NCBI GenBank assembly: GCA_938003875.1
Contig: CALKWO010000100.1
Location: 1-9,685, forward strand
DNA: 9,685 bases
Reading direction: 5' to 3'
Source: an uncultured bacterium
Lineage (GTDB): Bacteria > Planctomycetota > Uabimicrobiia > Uabimicrobiales > JABWCH01
The notes below the pieces were generated by a model that saw only the letters and a list, made by a program, of their open reading frames with translations, had not been told where the DNA came from and ran no database searches. Position numbers and translations under genes: made by a program. How positions within the stretch are numbered: the first letter of the stretch is position 1; the number at the start of each line of letters is the position of its first letter. Positions 8,034-9,685 of the stretch are shown here, in pieces.

Positions 8034-8654
8034 ATGTTGGAAATGATACAGGCTGGTGGAATCATTCTATATCTCACTATTCTTATTTCTATCATAGGGT
8101 TGGGCTTTGCCATTGAGCGTTTTTTGGTATTCAGAGCCTATCGCTGTGATATGGATAAATTTTTTCCTCCTCTGGAGAACAATATTAAATCAGGGAAAAT
8201 GCAGGAGGCGATAAAATACTGTGAAAGTTCTCGATGTCTTATACCTCGGCTTATGCTTCTGGGGCTTTTGCACAAAGACGAGAGCATTGAAGAAATCAGG
8301 CAGGTTTTGGTGGATGAAATCCAGATCAAGATACTTCCCTCTTTGCAAAAACATATTGGAATCCTGGCTATCGTAGTCAAATCAGCCCCTATGCTTGGGC
8401 TTTTGGGAACTGTACTGGGTATGATTAGCACTTTTGAAATCATCGCCATATATGGGCTTGGTGATCCAGGAAAAATGGCGAACGGAATACGGCTTGCTCT
8501 GGTAACGACAGCAGGCGGTCTTATGGTTGCCATTCCCTTTATTTTTATTCAATCCTATCTGATTAACAAAGTCAAAAATTTTGAAGTGCAAATCTACGAA
8601 TACCTGACACGCTTTTTACGAATCATGCACAGACGTAAGGAAACCAGAGCATGA
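8034..8654 (+). CDS. exbB: MotA/TolQ/ExbB family proton channel protein
   Basis: A 206-residue inner-membrane protein that with ExbD should form a proton channel passing proton-motive force to a TonB-like or Tol-like partner. Three membrane segments are visible: about residues 9-31, 109-139 and 153-178. Conserved family features are the polar GLLGT segment with T126 in helix 2 and VTTAGG with T158 and T159 in helix 3. A cytoplasmic domain lies between helices 1 and 2. The frame is open from a GTG at 7992, but ATG 8034 is preferred because AAAGGA lies 6 bases before it and the upstream codons overlap the palindrome. The stop overlaps the exbD start in ATGA, implying coupled translation. ExbB and TolQ cannot be told apart from this sequence alone. 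No TonB, TolA or receptor gene is in the window. Confidence 0.9.
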   Translation: MLEMIQAGGIILYLTILISIIGLGFAIERFLVFRAYRCDMDKFFPPLENNIKSGKMQEAIKYCESSRCLIPRLMLLGLLHKDESIEEIRQVLVDEIQIKILPSLQKHIGILAIVVKSAPMLGLLGTVLGMISTFEIIAIYGLGDPGKMANGIRLALVTTAGGLMVAIPFIFIQSYLINKVKNFEVQIYEYLTRFLRIMHRRKETRA

Positions 8655-9301
8655 GCGAGCAAGATAAAAATCAGCTATGGAAATTGAAAAAAAAAGACAC
8701 AGGCAAAGTGTATGAAAAAATTCCCTTTTCTATTCTAAAATCCTGGGTCTTGGAAGCAAGAGTTCTTCCAGAGGATTTGGTTTGCAGCGATCTTATGGAG
8801 AATTGGCTTAAGGCAAGTGAGATCGAAGAGTTGAAACTTCTCTTCTTTCCTGAGGGCAGTGGTTCTGATCTACTTGCTATCAAAGGCATGGAATTTCCCT
8901 GGAAATCCCAGGAAATAGAGCCAGCAGAGTTGGATTTTACTCCTTTGATTGATATGACATTTTTACTCCTGATTTTTTTCATCTCTACGGCTACCTTTAC
9001 CATGCACGAAATCAAAAATATCCAGGTTCCGAAAGCTGCTGTAACCCAAAAATTTGAAGAAAGAAAGCTTGCTGTGACGATTGATAAAAATCGTCGTATT
9101 TGCCTGGGGCGTACAGAAGTGGCTCTTTCAAACCTAAAAAAAACCCTTATGGATGAAGTCAGCAAGACAAGAGAGCAAGACCTGATCCTGGCAGCCGATC
9201 ACAGCCTGGACTATGGCTTTATCATAAGCGTTCTGGATGAAATCAACGGAGCTGGAATCAAAAATGTAAAATTGAAGATCGAGAAATTAGAGAAAAAATA
9301 G
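8651..9301 (+). CDS. exbD: ExbD/TolR family protein with N-terminal GYF_2-like domain
   Basis: A 216-residue partner of the preceding ExbB-type protein. Residues 9-61 resemble a GYF_2 domain, with LWKL at the start, a SWVLEARVLPEDLV centre and NWLKASEIEEL at the end. A linker leads to FTPLIDMTFLLLIFF, the single ExbD membrane helix (about 97-117), with D101 as the family's proton-carrying aspartate. Residues 118-216 form the periplasmic ExbD domain. Standard ExbD is near 140 residues, so the N-terminal cytoplasmic domain makes up the extra length. It starts within the exbB stop codon (ATGA), with AAGGA 9 bases before the ATG. The added domain might bind a proline-rich or cytoplasmic partner, which is inference from the GYF family. 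The fusion is a type I associate with the Planctomycetes-Verrucomicrobia group. Confidence 0.9.
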   Translation: MSEQDKNQLWKLKKKDTGKVYEKIPFSILKSWVLEARVLPEDLVCSDLMENWLKASEIEELKLLFFPEGSGSDLLAIKGMEFPWKSQEIEPAELDFTPLIDMTFLLLIFFISTATFTMHEIKNIQVPKAAVTQKFEERKLAVTIDKNRRICLGRTEVALSNLKKTLMDEVSKTREQDLILAADHSLDYGFIISVLDEINGAGIKNVKLKIEKLEKK

Positions 9302-9367
9302 CGAAATACAATAGCCCTGGTTTATAACCCCATTCCTGTCAATTTAAGGCTAAGACTATGCTACTTA

Positions 9368-9434
9368 TAAACCTAAACCTGAGCTTGAACAAAAAATTAC
9401 TCCGAGTTCAAACTAAAAAGCAGGCTTGGGTTTA
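9368..9434 (+). other. Imperfect hairpin downstream of exbD
   Basis: TAAACC at 9368-9373 pairs with GGTTTA at 9429-9434, and TTGAAC (9385-9390) pairs with GTTCAA (9406-9411). An intermediate CCTG/CAGG pairing joins them, leaving a 15-base loop and several bulges. It begins 67 bases after the exbD stop. It might be the 3' end structure of the exbBD transcript, although no U-tract follows. Confidence 0.35.
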
Positions 9435-9525
9435 ATGGGGAAGTTATTTAATTCTGATTCCTAATTTGACAATGTTAAATCTGGATTATTGATTACCAAG
9501 AGCTTACGAAAGATTTGGGAATTAA

Positions 9526-9604
9526 TTCGTTATCTTTCTCTTTATCATTATCGTTATCATCTTCATCATCAAAAAAAGATAATGATAACGATAAAGATAA
9601 CGAA
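9526..9604. repeat. Inverted array of GATAAN hexamers
   Basis: From 9578 the plus strand carries four consecutive GATAAN hexamers (N = T, C, A, C). From 9529 to 9558 it carries the complementary NTTATC units, so the minus strand reads GATAAC, GATAAT, GATAAA, GAGAAA, GATAAC. Arms 9526-9552 and 9578-9604 pair at 25 of 27 positions around a 25-base loop of TCATC-type units and an A7 run. GATAAT-type hexamers in tandem and inverted order are the units of the classical Fur box, hence a possible metal-regulator site. A simple low-complexity repeat is the alternative. Confidence 0.6.
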
Positions 9605-9631
9605 AAAGAATTAAATGCAATTTTCGCTATA

Positions 9632-9685
9632 CCTACGTTCCGCAGCTTCTAAGGAAAAAATTTTGATTTTTTTAGGTTGTTTTTT
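9632..9685. repeat. Right copy of the 54-bp inverted terminal repeat
   Basis: This is the inverted counterpart of positions 2-55, with a single difference at 9658. It runs to the last base of the window, so its true outer boundary is not visible. Read outward it starts CCTACGTTCC and ends in T-rich sequence. On that strand both copies have an open frame ending IPTFRSF-stop, but no gene is supported. Confidence 0.9.

Larger units (their letters stand above)
9302..9685. other. Gene-poor right end with hairpins and repeats
   Basis: No convincing gene follows exbD. The stretch holds an imperfect hairpin (9368-9434), a consensus -35 element TTGACA at 9466-9471 with no good -10 at 16-18 bases, an inverted GATAAN hexamer array (9526-9604) and the right terminal repeat (9632-9685). 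Frames that run through the hexamers lack a start codon and a ribosome binding site. Confidence 0.6.

Noticed and set aside
9358..9435. 25-codon frame starting at ATG 9358, with AAGG 8 bases upstream
   Set aside because: The ribosome binding site is fair, but the frame is very short, coincides with an imperfect hairpin and has no promoter nearby.
9466..9494. Consensus TTGACA as a promoter reading toward the hexamer array
   Set aside because: No sequence at 16-18 bases spacing matches more than 3 of 6 positions of a -10 element.
9479..9652. Open frame of Leu-Ser then Asp-Asn repeats ending in the right terminal repeat
   Set aside because: It has no ATG or GTG start and no ribosome binding site. 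The opposite strand is open in the same repeat pattern, as expected of an inverted hexamer repeat.

Overview
This 9.7-kb window is bacterial DNA of moderate to low GC (coding parts look near 45%, the gaps much more AT-rich). It has clear Shine-Dalgarno sites and several sigma-70-like promoters. No rRNA, tRNA, CRISPR array, transposase or integrase is visible. An ExbD with an N-terminal GYF_2-like domain, and a ferredoxin/GltD-like/ferredoxin flavoprotein, fit a member of the Planctomycetes-Verrucomicrobia-Lentisphaerae group. That placement is inference from domain architecture, not from a marker gene.

Layout. At the far left and far right edges lie two copies of a 54-bp repeat in opposite orientation (53/54 identical). 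From the left: (1) a minus-strand iron-sulfur flavoprotein (63-1592) of the GltD/NfnB type that appears to lack the usual NAD(P)H-binding domain; (2) a 453-bp AT-rich divergent intergenic region with a 34-codon small ORF that has its own promoter and a strong ribosome binding site, then a second promoter for the next gene; (3) a 1,895-residue single-module type I polyketide synthase (2046-7733), ordered KS-AT-KR-DH-carrier, with a C-terminal tail and no thioesterase; (4) a 300-bp gap with a long two-part inverted repeat, a good promoter and a perfect 9-bp palindrome near the predicted transcript start; (5) an exbB-exbD pair overlapping by ATGA (8034-9301); (6) a 384-bp gene-poor right end with an imperfect hairpin, an inverted array of GATAAN hexamers that resembles Fur-box units, and the right copy of the terminal repeat.

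How the genes may work together. The synthase looks intact at nearly all catalytic positions, selects malonyl-CoA by its AT motif, and should make a reduced, possibly dehydrated, extension on a PCP-like carrier. With no loading module and no release domain it must act with partners encoded elsewhere. ExbB-ExbD would form an inner-membrane proton channel that energises a TonB-like or Tol-like protein, none of which is in the window. The flavoprotein is a plausible electron-transfer protein for an unknown partner. A link between polyketide synthesis, metal or ligand uptake through ExbBD, and iron-type regulation is an attractive hypothesis because of the GATAAN array, but the sequence does not prove it. 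The repeats coincide with the window ends, so they may be the ends of an element or simply a dispersed repeat at which an assembly contig broke.
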